A stretch of DNA of 64,000 nt from Methylorubrum populi (lineage in GTDB: Bacteria; Pseudomonadota; Alphaproteobacteria; Rhizobiales; Beijerinckiaceae): contig JAQIIU010000003.1 of NCBI GenBank assembly GCA_036946625.1, positions 1,315,001-1,379,000 on the forward strand, read 5' to 3'. Positions within the stretch are counted from its first letter, which is position 1. Every line of letters begins with the position of its first letter. Below the pieces are notes generated by a model. It saw only the letters and a list, made by a program, of their open reading frames with translations. It had not been told where the DNA came from and ran no database searches. The translations under genes were made by a program, and so were the position numbers. Positions 17,080-25,174 of the stretch are shown here, in pieces.

Positions 17080-18291
17080 TCAGCGCTTGAGGTTCATCAG
17101 GGTCTCGAGCAGCTCGTTGCCGGTCATGAACACCTTCGAATTGGCGGTGTAGACCGTCTGCGCCTCGATCATCGTGGTCAGCTCGCTGCTGACGTCGACG
17201 TTCGACTGCTCCAGGGCGCCGGCCTTCAGGGTGCCGCGGCCGCCCTGGCCGGCGAAGCCGATCTGGATGTCGCCCGACTCGGTGCCGGTGGTGAAGACGT
17301 TGCCCGCCCGCGGCGAGAGGTTGTCGGGGCTCGCCACGTCCGCCAGCGGCACCTTGAAGGCGGCCTTGCGGGTGCCGTCGGAATAGACCGCATAGACGGT
17401 GCCGTCCTCGCCGAAGGCGGTGCCGGTCACGGCGGTGGGCGAGGAGCCGTCGGCGGTGCCGGACAGATTATGGGCGCCGGAGAGCTGCGTCAGGCCGCTC
17501 AGGTCGACCGTGACGCTGCGGCCGTTCGGCACCTGCACGGTCGCCGAGCTGCCGCTGCCGACCTTGCCGTTGGCGTCGAAGGTCAGGGAGGTCGAGCCGA
17601 TGGGCGTGGTCGGCGCGGCCGGGTTGTAGACGTTGACCGTCCAGGTGTCGGCGGCGGTCTTGGTCATCTGGACGTCCAGGGTCACCGGCTGGCCGACGTT
17701 GTCGTAGACCTTGAGCGAGTTCTTCTTCGAATAGCCGACCGCGCCCGCCGCACTGGAATCGTAGACGGGGGTCTCGAAGGAGAGGTTGCCGCCGATCGTC
17801 GCCTTCGTGGAGGGGCGCGCCTCCTGCCCCATCACGCTGACGTTGACGGGCTGGAGGTCGGCCACGCCGTTGAGGACCGGGTTCGGGGTGCCGTTGGCGA
17901 GGCTGTAGCCCATCAGGGTGAAGCCGCCGGCATTGACGAGGTTGCCGGTCTTGCCGTCGACCACGAAGCTGCCGGCCCGCGTCAGGAACGGGGCGCCGCC
18001 CGCGTCGCGCACCACGAAGAAGCCGTTGCCCTGGATCGCGAGATCCTTGTCGGAATTGGTCGAGGCGATCGGACCGCCAGCGCTCACCGAGCGGCGCAAC
18101 GTGGTCTCGACGGCACCCGAATTGTAGGTGCCGACATCGCCGGAATCGAGCAGCAGCGACGAGAACTCGGCGGAGGTGCGCTTGTAGCCGGTGGTGCTGG
18201 CGTTCTGGATGTTCTCGGCCACGGTCGAGATGCGGTTCGACTGGGCGTTCATCCCGGAGACGCCGGTGCGGAGCACGCCGATGAGACTCAT
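17080..18291 (-). CDS. flgE: Flagellar hook protein FlgE
   Basis: A 403-residue protein with the rod-hook N-terminal motif (NAQSNRISTVAENIQNASTTG and YKRTSAEFSSLL) and the C-terminal LEQSNVDVSSELTTMIEAQT segment typical of FlgE. It polymerises into the hook outside the cell. The start ATG at 18291 is preceded by CGAGGTG at suitable spacing; an in-frame ATG upstream lacks both homology and a binding site. It follows fliI on the same strand and leads the flgE-flgK-flgL-flaF-flbT-flgD series. Confidence 0.95.
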   Translation of the reverse strand: MSLIGVLRTGVSGMNAQSNRISTVAENIQNASTTGYKRTSAEFSSLLLDSGDVGTYNSGAVETTLRRSVSAGGPIASTNSDKDLAIQGNGFFVVRDAGGAPFLTRAGSFVVDGKTGNLVNAGGFTLMGYSLANGTPNPVLNGVADLQPVNVSVMGQEARPSTKATIGGNLSFETPVYDSSAAGAVGYSKKNSLKVYDNVGQPVTLDVQMTKTAADTWTVNVYNPAAPTTPIGSTSLTFDANGKVGSGSSATVQVPNGRSVTVDLSGLTQLSGAHNLSGTADGSSPTAVTGTAFGEDGTVYAVYSDGTRKAAFKVPLADVASPDNLSPRAGNVFTTGTESGDIQIGFAGQGGRGTLKAGALEQSNVDVSSELTTMIEAQTVYTANSKVFMTGNELLETLMNLKR

Positions 18292-18373
18292 GCTGACACC
18301 TCGTTGACTTTCGAATTCGTGCGCAGTGGACACGGCGTCGCTTGCGCGGGGCTGAAGGGGTGGTGGGGTCCGC

Positions 18374-19702
18374 TCATCCGCGCAAGGATTGAGCGAGTTC
18401 GAGGAAGGCGTCGCGGCTCGGCGGCTGGCCCGGCTCCTGGCGCAGCGCCTCGTAGATCCGCGGCACGAGGCTGACCGCCTGGTCGAGGTCGGGGTCGCCG
18501 CCGGCGCGGTAGCCGCCCATCAGGCGCAGGTCCCGCGTCTCCTCGAAGCGGGCCATCATGCTCCTCAGCTTGCGCACCAGTTCGCGCTGGTCGCCGGTCC
18601 AGACCTCGCCCGAGAGGCGCGAGATCGAGCCGAGCGGGTCGATCGCCGGGTAGCGGCCCTGCTCGGCGATGGCGCGGTCGAGCACGACGTGGCCGTCGAG
18701 GGTGCCGCGGATCGAGTCGGCGACCGGATCGTTGTGGTCGTCGCCGTCGACCAGCACCGAGAAGATGCCGGTGACCGTGCCCGTGCCCTCGGCGCCGGGC
18801 CCGGCGCGCTCCAGGAGCCGCGGCAAATCCGAAAAGACGCTCGGCGGATAGCCCCGCGCCACCGCCGGCTCGCCCGCGGCCAGCGCCACGTCGCGGGCGG
18901 CGTGGGCGTAGCGGGTCACCGAATCGACGATGAGCAGCACCGACTCGCCGCGGTCGCGGAAGGATTCGGCCACGGCCAGCGCCACCTTCGGCGCTTGGCG
19001 CCGCATCATCGGGCTCTCGTCGCCGGTCGAGACGACGACGACGGCGCGCTCGCGGGCGGCGGCGATCGGGCCTTCGAGGAACTCGCGCACCTCGCGTCCG
19101 CGCTCGCCCACCAGCGCCACCACGACGCTGTCGAAGCCCTGAGCCCCGGCCAGCATCGCCAGCAGGGTCGACTTGCCGACGCCGGAGCCGGCGAAGATGC
19201 CGATGCGCTGGCCGGCGCAGAGCGGCGTGAACAGGTCGATCGCCCGCACCCCCGTCGGCAGCGGTGTCTTCACCCGCGCCCGGGTCATCGCCGCGGGCGG
19301 GTCGGCGTCCAGCGGAACGCTGTCCGGTCCGTCGGGCAAGGGGCCGAGACCGTCGACGGGGCGGCCGAGCGCGTCGATCACCCGGCCCTTCCAGCGCGGG
19401 TCCGGGCGCAACTGCGCCGGGCCGATGCGGTGGGCACGGCTGCCGATGCCCGCCTCGATCCGGCTCTCGAACGGCTTCACCGTCGCGCCGTCGGCGTCGA
19501 TGCGCACCACCTCGCCGATCTGCTCCCGGCCGTCGGCGGAAAAACCCATGCGGTCGCCGAGCCGCACGAAGGCGGAGACGCCCGCGACCCGCGCCGCGGC
19601 GGCGGTGACCTCGCGCACGGGGCCGCCGACCCGCACCAGCGGAAGCGCGCGGCGCCCGGCCTCCATCGCCCGTTCCAGGCGCTCGATGGCGTTCTCCGTC
19701 AT
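18374..19702 (-). CDS. fliI: Flagellum-specific ATPase FliI
   Basis: A 442-residue ATPase of the F1-beta-like family. Walker A is GSGVGKST (172-179), the Walker B region is LLIVDSVTRYAHAARDVALA, and the type III ATPase stretch GERGREVREFLEG is present. It energises or unfolds substrates for flagellar type III export at the membrane base, with FliH and FliJ. Length is normal. It lies between flgF and flgE on the minus strand with a four-base gap from flgF. No fliH gene is visible in this window. Confidence 0.95.
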   Translation of the reverse strand: MTENAIERLERAMEAGRRALPLVRVGGPVREVTAAAARVAGVSAFVRLGDRMGFSADGREQIGEVVRIDADGATVKPFESRIEAGIGSRAHRIGPAQLRPDPRWKGRVIDALGRPVDGLGPLPDGPDSVPLDADPPAAMTRARVKTPLPTGVRAIDLFTPLCAGQRIGIFAGSGVGKSTLLAMLAGAQGFDSVVVALVGERGREVREFLEGPIAAARERAVVVVSTGDESPMMRRQAPKVALAVAESFRDRGESVLLIVDSVTRYAHAARDVALAAGEPAVARGYPPSVFSDLPRLLERAGPGAEGTGTVTGIFSVLVDGDDHNDPVADSIRGTLDGHVVLDRAIAEQGRYPAIDPLGSISRLSGEVWTGDQRELVRKLRSMMARFEETRDLRLMGGYRAGGDPDLDQAVSLVPRIYEALRQEPGQPPSRDAFLELAQSLRG

Positions 19703-19706
19703 CGCG

Positions 19707-20435
19707 CTAGCCCTGCGGACCCAGCGTCTTGATCGCGCCGGTCAGCGTGTTGTCGGCCTCCGCATTCATGGCGGCCGCGCTCTCGAAGGCGCGCTGGATC
19801 GCGATGAGCTTCGTCATCTCCAGGATCGGGTTGACGTTGGCACCCTCGACATGGCCCTGCACGAGACCGATCCGGGTGAAGTCCTGCACCGGCCGGCCGG
19901 GCAGGCTGGAGGCGACCGCGTTCTCGCCCGCGCGGGTCAGCTTCGCCTTCGGATCGAGGCTGAACAGGCCGAGGGCGCCGACCTGATTGACGCCCTGGTG
20001 GATGCTGCCGTCGCGGCCGATGGTCGGTGGGCCGGCCTGGGGATCGAGCAGCAGCGGACCGCCGCCGGGATCGACCACGGGCAGTCCGCCGACCGTGCGC
20101 AACTGTCCGTTGGCATCCATCGTCAGGCGGCCGTCGCGGGTATGGAGCGTGGTGCCCTTCGGTCCCTGCACCCCGAGCCAGGCATCGCCCTGCACGGCGA
20201 CGTCGAGGGGGGAATCGGTCTTCGTGATCGGGCCGGCGGCCCGCGAGAGGGTGCTGCTGCCCGGTCCGACGAAGGCGACTTCGCCGCGGTTCGAGCGCGC
20301 GAGCAGTTCCGAGAAGCTGACCTCCTCCGCGCGGAAGCCCGCGGTCGCCATGTTGGCGACGTTGTTGGCGGTGGTGGTCAGGCGCTTTTCGAGGGCGATC
20401 TGGCTCGACAGCGCGACGTAGAGGCTGCTCTGCAT
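19707..20435 (-). CDS. flgF: Flagellar basal-body rod protein FlgF
   Basis: A 242-residue proximal rod protein: N-terminal SSLYVALSSQIALEKRLTTT followed by ANNVANMATAGFRAEEVSF, and C-terminal VQGHVEGANVNPILEMTKLI followed by AIQRAFESA. These are the rod-protein terminal helices that pair in the assembled rod. It stands between the DUF1217 gene and fliI, spaced by four bases on either side, so all three should be co-transcribed. This is the usual rhizobial order. Confidence 0.93.
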   Translation of the reverse strand: MQSSLYVALSSQIALEKRLTTTANNVANMATAGFRAEEVSFSELLARSNRGEVAFVGPGSSTLSRAAGPITKTDSPLDVAVQGDAWLGVQGPKGTTLHTRDGRLTMDANGQLRTVGGLPVVDPGGGPLLLDPQAGPPTIGRDGSIHQGVNQVGALGLFSLDPKAKLTRAGENAVASSLPGRPVQDFTRIGLVQGHVEGANVNPILEMTKLIAIQRAFESAAAMNAEADNTLTGAIKTLGPQG

Positions 20436-20439
20436 CGGC

Positions 20440-21693
20440 TCAGGCCCGGGCCGTCTGGACGCTCATGAGCGTCTCGGCATCGATGCCGTCGGCGGTGTCG
20501 CCGAAGAGGGCCAGCACGGGCGCGCCGGCGGTGTTGTTCTGCGCGTCCCAGATCGCCGCGAAGCGGCGCACGAAGGCATCGACCTTGGCCGGGTCCTGGA
20601 AGCGCGCGATGTCGATCTTGTCGGCGAGCAGCGCGGCGCGCTTGGCCAGGGCCTCGCTCGTCGCCGCGCCGCTAGTGGCCGGCAGGCCGATCACGGTGTT
20701 GGCCACCTGGCTCAGCGCTGCGTCGCCGAGGATGTCGTAGGCGCTCGTCAGCGTCGCGGCCTTGCGGGCGAAGTAGAGCGCGAGGCGCACGCCGGTATCC
20801 GCGTCGCCCGCGTCGCTCTCCAGCGACTGGCGCAGGTAGGCCTCGGTGACGGTCTGCGCCATCGCGTCCGGCCCGAGATCGGTGCCGAAGCCGACATCGG
20901 CCGCGCGCTTGTCGGAACCGGAGAGCGGGACGTTGCGGATCGCCAGGGTGCGGTTCGCCCCGCTGCCGCTCACCAGGGTGTCGGCGTTCGGACCCGAGCC
21001 GCCATAGGCGCCGTCGGCCCCGAGATCGGTCAGGCCGGTGGTCTCGAAGAACAGGCTGCCGTCGGCGGCGAGCCCGGCCTGGACCTTGCCCTTGAGGGAG
21101 GAGGCCTCGATCTGCGCGGACACGGCGGCGGCGATCTCGCGCGGCGTCACCTTCGACAGGTCCTGCACCCGGCCGGCGAGCGTCTGCGCGTTGAGCCGGA
21201 TCGTCACCGATTGCGTCGTCGCGGCATCGATGCGGGATTCCACGAGGAAGCTCGCCTCGGCCGGGCCGCTGAAGTCGTAGGCGTCGGCCAGGAGCTTCGG
21301 CGCGCCGAGCGAGGCGGCCCGGGCCGCCGTGCCGAAGCTCGCCGCGTCGGCGCCCGAGGCCGAGAGCCCCCGATCGAAGCTGAAAGCCCGGGCGAAGGCG
21401 GTGTAGCGGTCGTCGGCCAAGCGGTTGGCGAAGCTCGTCGTGCTCGAAGTTCCTTCCGCCACCACCTTGCGCATGAACGCCTTGGCGTAGGTCATCTCCT
21501 CCAGGCCGTAGGCCTTCATGGCGTAGGCGTAGAGGCGCTGGTCGCCGAGCAGGTCGTCGATCGATTTCACGCTGCCGATATGCGCCTCGTAATAGGCGGT
21601 CTCGCGCGCGACCGCCGGCTCGGCCGCCTTCCGCTTGAGCGAGGCGGTCAGGTCCTTGGCGATCAGCCGGTAGCTGGTGAGCGTGTCGGTCAC
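20440..21693 (-). CDS. DUF1217 flagellar-locus protein with an inserted flagellin-type domain
   Basis: A 417-residue protein. The N-terminal part (1-110; YRLIAKDL, the ETAYYEAHIGSVKSIDDLLG region) and the C-terminal part (about 280-417; TEAYLRQSLE, GVRLALYFARKA) match the DUF1217 family found beside flgF in Rhizobiales. Between them, residues about 143-275 form an extra segment, SVTIRLNAQTL...DLSKVT...QIEASSLKG..., that clearly resembles residues about 220-323 of the flagellin at 23275. The GTG start at 21693 is set by homology (VTDTLTSYRLIAKDL). Ribosome-binding sequence is weak. DUF1217 function is unknown; export with other axial proteins is plausible because of the shared domain. Confidence 0.8.
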   Translation of the reverse strand: MTDTLTSYRLIAKDLTASLKRKAAEPAVARETAYYEAHIGSVKSIDDLLGDQRLYAYAMKAYGLEEMTYAKAFMRKVVAEGTSSTTSFANRLADDRYTAFARAFSFDRGLSASGADAASFGTAARAASLGAPKLLADAYDFSGPAEASFLVESRIDAATTQSVTIRLNAQTLAGRVQDLSKVTPREIAAAVSAQIEASSLKGKVQAGLAADGSLFFETTGLTDLGADGAYGGSGPNADTLVSGSGANRTLAIRNVPLSGSDKRAADVGFGTDLGPDAMAQTVTEAYLRQSLESDAGDADTGVRLALYFARKAATLTSAYDILGDAALSQVANTVIGLPATSGAATSEALAKRAALLADKIDIARFQDPAKVDAFVRRFAAIWDAQNNTAGAPVLALFGDTADGIDAETLMSVQTARA

Positions 21694-21865
21694 GGGCGGC
21701 GCCTGAGCGGGAGCGCGGGGGGACGGCGGCCATCGGGGCGGCCGGTGGTGAGGGCAGGATCCGAGCCCGGCTCTAGGGCGGCTCGCTTGTCCCAGGCTTG
21801 CCCGATTCCTTGTTGGGTCCCTTGCTCGCGTCCTTGCCCACGCCGGCTGCCGCGCAGCGATGTCG

Positions 21866-22504
21866 TCATGGCGCGGCCGGGCCGATGATCGTCTCGGTGG
21901 TGATGACGACCCAGCCCGCACCGGTCCGGCGGATCGACAGGACGCGCCCCGCGCCGGGCAGTTCGCTGCCGAGGGAGGCGGCGAGCCGCCCCCCGCTTCC
22001 CTCCAGGGTCGCGACCCCGTCGGCGACGCCCCGCAGGGCGTAGGCGCCCGCGGGCGGCGGTGCCGGCCGCTCCGAGGCGGCGGGGGACGCGGCCACCGGG
22101 CGGTCAGGCAGCGAGCCCGTGGTGACGGGGTCGAAATCCGGATCGGCGAGACGGCCCTGCGCCACGGTCTTCTTCCAGGCGAAAGCGGTGGGGCCGGCGG
22201 GCAGCACCGCCTGGACGTCGTAGCCGTGGGTGCCGGTGGCGATGCCGTAGCCGGCGAAGCCCGTGGCGGTCAGGGCGAGCAGGACGAGGCCGGCCAGAAC
22301 CGCGCGCTCGCGTCCCGCCTCGCGGGCGCGCCGGGCGGCGACGCTGCCCGCCAGCGGCCGCGGTGCCGGCACGAGGGGCTGTACGAGGGGCCGTGGAGTC
22401 CGGCCGGAGGAGAGGCGCCGTGCGGCGTGGGGCGTCATGCGAGTCTCGAGCGCCCGATCCCGAGGCGGCCGGCGACGGGATGGCGCGGCGCGTCCGATCG
22501 TCAT
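21866..22504 (-). CDS. Hypothetical bitopic membrane protein with PilP-like C-terminal domain
   Basis: A 212-residue protein with a basic, Arg-rich N-terminus, one membrane helix at about 68-90, a Pro-rich linker, and a C-terminal domain (about 150-212) with GAYALRGVADGVATLEGSGG and RVLSIRRTGAGWVVITTE. That domain looks like the small beta-rich domain of PilP-type proteins, so it is probably periplasmic. I do not recognise a family. The start is uncertain: ATG 22504 or ATG 22438 (MTPHAARR). It lies upstream of the DUF1217 gene on the same strand and is divergent from the PilZ gene; a flagellar or envelope role is guesswork. Confidence 0.6.
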   Translation of the reverse strand: MTIGRAAPSRRRPPRDRALETRMTPHAARRLSSGRTPRPLVQPLVPAPRPLAGSVAARRAREAGRERAVLAGLVLLALTATGFAGYGIATGTHGYDVQAVLPAGPTAFAWKKTVAQGRLADPDFDPVTTGSLPDRPVAASPAASERPAPPPAGAYALRGVADGVATLEGSGGRLAASLGSELPGAGRVLSIRRTGAGWVVITTETIIGPAAP

Positions 22505-22633
22505 CGGGGTTCACGACATGTGAAGGTTTATGCTTGACGCGAAGTTAACGCTGTCGCGCGACAGCCTTCGCCGCCTCATCGACAGCGCCGCGGCCGGTTG
22601 TTAAGCCGGAGCGTGGGAGGCGCCGGGGCGAGC

Positions 22634-22996
22634 ATGGACGATCCGCGGGAGAGTGTTTCGCGCGAGTCCGGCGCGCTCGCGGTGCGGGCGGGCAAGCGCT
22701 ACCGCGTGGTGCAGCAGGGCCGCATCGTCCTCGGCCCCGAGCGGCTTCTGGCCTGCACCGTGCGCGACCTCTCGCACCGGGGCGCCAAGATCCACGTCGC
22801 CGCCGCGCACGATCTGCCGGAAACCTTTCCCCTCGTCATCGCCGCCCACGACCTGCGCACGGTGACCGTCCGGCTGCGGTGGCGCCGGGGCGATCTCGCC
22901 GGCGTCACCTTCGAGGCCGGGGCGGCACCTTCTCCACAGATTCGCGGAACGGCTGTGGAGGGCGCGGGCGGGACGGTCCCGGCCCGCCCCGCTTAA
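22634..22996 (+). CDS. PilZ-domain protein (possible c-di-GMP receptor)
   Basis: A 120-residue single-domain protein. The PilZ pattern is visible as an Arg-rich start (RAGKRYRVVQQG, about 21-32) and the second motif DLSHRGAKI (about 45-53), followed by beta strands ending in RLRWRRGDLAGVTFE. Proteins of this type bind c-di-GMP and often control motility. The setting, 280 bp upstream of the flagellin gene and in the same window as the diguanylate cyclase PleD, fits this. The start ATG 22634 is chosen over an upstream ATG at 22598, since homology begins after it. Confidence 0.75.
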   Translation: MDDPRESVSRESGALAVRAGKRYRVVQQGRIVLGPERLLACTVRDLSHRGAKIHVAAAHDLPETFPLVIAAHDLRTVTVRLRWRRGDLAGVTFEAGAAPSPQIRGTAVEGAGGTVPARPA

Positions 22997-23100
22997 TCGC
23001 TTCGTAACGGGCTCGGGCCATTCTCCGCCCATCGCGAGGCGCTTCCCGCAACCCATGCCGGGGCGGCTTCCGAGAACAGGCCAGCGGGTGGCGTCGTCAA

Positions 23101-23274
23101 CGGCGCCACGGACATGATGTCGGTCCGCTGATCCGGTGCGAGTCCGGAGGTGTGATGCGCGGCGCCACGGGCCCTCACGGGCCTGCCGCGGCCCTCTCGG
23201 GGGGCCGCGCGGCCGCACCGGTGCGAGTCCGGTCCTGAAGAACCGTCCCCTCTCCCTTGCCGGAAGTCTGATCC
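23101..23274 (+). promoter_or_regulatory. Flagellin leader with two interleaved pairs of direct repeats
   Basis: Between the PilZ gene and flagellin lie repeat A (CGGCGCCACGG) at 23101-23111 and 23160-23170, and repeat B (CCGGTGCGAGTCCGG) at 23133-23147 and 23218-23232. Between them are GC-rich sequences able to pair (around 23170-23217). The second B copy ends 42 bases before the GTG start. Because flbT is in the same island and FlbT acts on flagellin mRNA leaders, this is a candidate post-transcriptional control site. That link is inference. Confidence 0.55.
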
Positions 23275-25047
23275 GTGACCAGCCTGCTGACCAACTCCGC
23301 CGCGATGACGGCACTGACGACGCTCAAGTCGATCAACACCAACCTCGACGCCACCTCGAACCGCGTCTCCACCGGCCAGCGCGTCTCGAACGCCGCCGAC
23401 AACGCCGCCTACTGGTCGATCGCCACGACCGTGCGCACCGACAACGCCTCGCTCTCGGCCGTGAAGGACTCCCTCGGCCTGGGCTCCTCGGCGGTCGACA
23501 CCGCCTATAACGGCCTGAACTCGATCCTGTCCGACCTGCAGAACATGCGCGCCAAGCTGCAGACGGCGCTGCAGCCGGGCGTCGACCGCTCCAAGGTGCA
23601 GACCGAGATCGCCGCGCTCCAGAGCAAGATGAAGGCGACCGCCGACTCGTCGAACTCGTCCGGCCAGAACTGGCTCTCGGTCAACTCCTCGGCCAGCAAC
23701 GCCGCCTACAAGGCGACGCAGAACGTGGTGGCCGGCTTCGCCCGCACCAGCACCGGCGCGATCACCTTCTCGCAGATCACCATCGACGTGCAGAGCATCC
23801 GCCTCTACGACACCAACTCCACCAGCGTCACCACCGCGGCGACCAACGCCCAGGTCGTCGGCGCCACCGCCCTGACGGGCACGGCCGCCTTCCGCCCCAA
23901 CGACGCCATCGCCGCCAACCGCGGCACGGCCGATTTCAGCGGCACCAACGAGGTGGGCTTCACCCTGACCACGGGCGCCACGTCGGTGACCGTGCGGCTC
24001 AACGCCGACACGCTGAAATCGGCGGCCAAGGATCTCACCAAGGTCACGACCGACGAGTTCCTGAGCGCCTTCAACAACCAGATCGCCGCCTCCGCCCTCA
24101 ACGGCGCGGTGACGGCGGCTCTCGACAGCGCCGGCCGCCTGACCTTCTCCACCTCGGCGACCGGTTCGGCCACCGGCCTGAACGTCGCGGTGGCGCCCGC
24201 TTCCGTCCCGACGAAGACCCTGATCGACGCCGGCTTCGGCACCGTCCCCGACGTCGCCTCGGTGACCGGCGGCGCCTACACCAACCTGGACACCTCCACG
24301 GCCAAGGTCATCACCATCAACGACGGGACGACGGTCAAGACCATCACCCTGAACGCGGCCTCCTACACGGCCCTCGGTGCGGCGGCCACCTCGACGGGCA
24401 ACAACGCGGTCAACGGCGCCGACGCGGCGGCGATGATCAACGCGCAGCTCGCCGCGACGGGGACGGGGACCCCTCCCGGTGCCAGCACGGTGAGCGCGAG
24501 CTTCGCGGGCGGCAAACTCACCCTGACGAACGCGGTGACGGGCAATGCGATCACCCTCGGCGGTGCCGACGTGGCCGGCTTCGGCTTCACGGCGGGGGCG
24601 ACGGCCGCTCCGACCGGCCGGAATGCCTCGGGCACCAATGCCGGCACCACGCAGGCGCAGGGCATCCTCGACACCAACGTCGGCACCTACACCACGCCCG
24701 GCGCCGGGACCGGCTACTCGATCGCCAGCCTCGACATCTCGAAGCTCGTCGGCACCACCGGCGACACCGATCTCTCGGCGATCATCACCGCGGTGGACAA
24801 GGCGATCGCCAAGGTCACCGATGCCGGCACGAAGCTCGGCGCCGGCAAGACCCAGATCGACGGCCAGAAGTCCTTCGTCGACACCCTGATGAAGGCCAAC
24901 GACCGCACCATCGGCATCCTGGTCGATGCCGATGTCGAAGAGGAGTCGACCAAGCTGAAGGCGCTCCAGACCCAGCAGCAGCTCGCGGTCCAGACGCTGT
25001 CGATCGCCAACAGCTCGACGCAGAGCATCCTGTCGCTGTTCCGCTGA
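23275..25047 (+). CDS. fliC: Flagellin (filament protein)
   Basis: A 590-residue flagellin. The N-terminal D0/D1 region (TSLLTNSAAMTALTTLKSIN, then STGQRVSNAADNAAYWSIAT) and the C-terminal D1/D0 region (about 490-590; ANDRTIGILVDADVEEESTK, IANSSTQSILSLFR) are conserved. The middle holds two tandem related insertions, about 220-323 and 340-445, each with a strand ending LNA, an INAQ/NNQIA helix and a GGKLTLT-like strand. The first resembles the extra domain in the DUF1217 protein at 20440. The start is GTG. It is monocistronic, followed by a strong terminator. At 590 residues it is longer than the 300-400 residue rhizobial flagellins. Confidence 0.95.
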   Translation: MTSLLTNSAAMTALTTLKSINTNLDATSNRVSTGQRVSNAADNAAYWSIATTVRTDNASLSAVKDSLGLGSSAVDTAYNGLNSILSDLQNMRAKLQTALQPGVDRSKVQTEIAALQSKMKATADSSNSSGQNWLSVNSSASNAAYKATQNVVAGFARTSTGAITFSQITIDVQSIRLYDTNSTSVTTAATNAQVVGATALTGTAAFRPNDAIAANRGTADFSGTNEVGFTLTTGATSVTVRLNADTLKSAAKDLTKVTTDEFLSAFNNQIAASALNGAVTAALDSAGRLTFSTSATGSATGLNVAVAPASVPTKTLIDAGFGTVPDVASVTGGAYTNLDTSTAKVITINDGTTVKTITLNAASYTALGAAATSTGNNAVNGADAAAMINAQLAATGTGTPPGASTVSASFAGGKLTLTNAVTGNAITLGGADVAGFGFTAGATAAPTGRNASGTNAGTTQAQGILDTNVGTYTTPGAGTGYSIASLDISKLVGTTGDTDLSAIITAVDKAIAKVTDAGTKLGAGKTQIDGQKSFVDTLMKANDRTIGILVDADVEEESTKLKALQTQQQLAVQTLSIANSSTQSILSLFR

Positions 25048-25057
25048 GCCCGGCGGC

Positions 25058-25082
25058 GGGCCCGTCCCTCGCGGACGGGCCC
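25058..25082. other. Perfect hairpin directly after flagellin
   Basis: A ten-base perfect stem GGGCCCGTCC/GGACGGGCCC with a five-base loop starts eleven bases after the flagellin stop. It precedes the main terminator and may protect the 3' end of the very abundant flagellin mRNA. Confidence 0.6.
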
Positions 25083-25095
25083 GCACCGACACGCG

Positions 25096-25130
25096 AAAGG
25101 GCCGCGCTCGCACCGAGCGCGGCCTTTTTT
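25096..25130 (+). terminator. Rho-independent terminator of flagellin
   Basis: An eleven-base perfect stem GGCCGCGCTCG/CGAGCGCGGCC with a three-base loop, followed directly by six T and preceded by AAAG. It is the clearest intrinsic terminator in the window. It also faces the end of the convergent ftcR gene. Confidence 0.9.
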
Positions 25131-25174
25131 CGATTTCGACGTTCGGTGCGGAATTCTCAGCCGACGCGAGATTC

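Noticed and set aside
23133..23232. The GGTGCGAGTCCGG repeats resemble a phrase found in cobalamin riboswitches
   Set aside because: The rest of the B12-box and the conserved core are missing and the downstream gene is flagellin, so it is not called a riboswitch.
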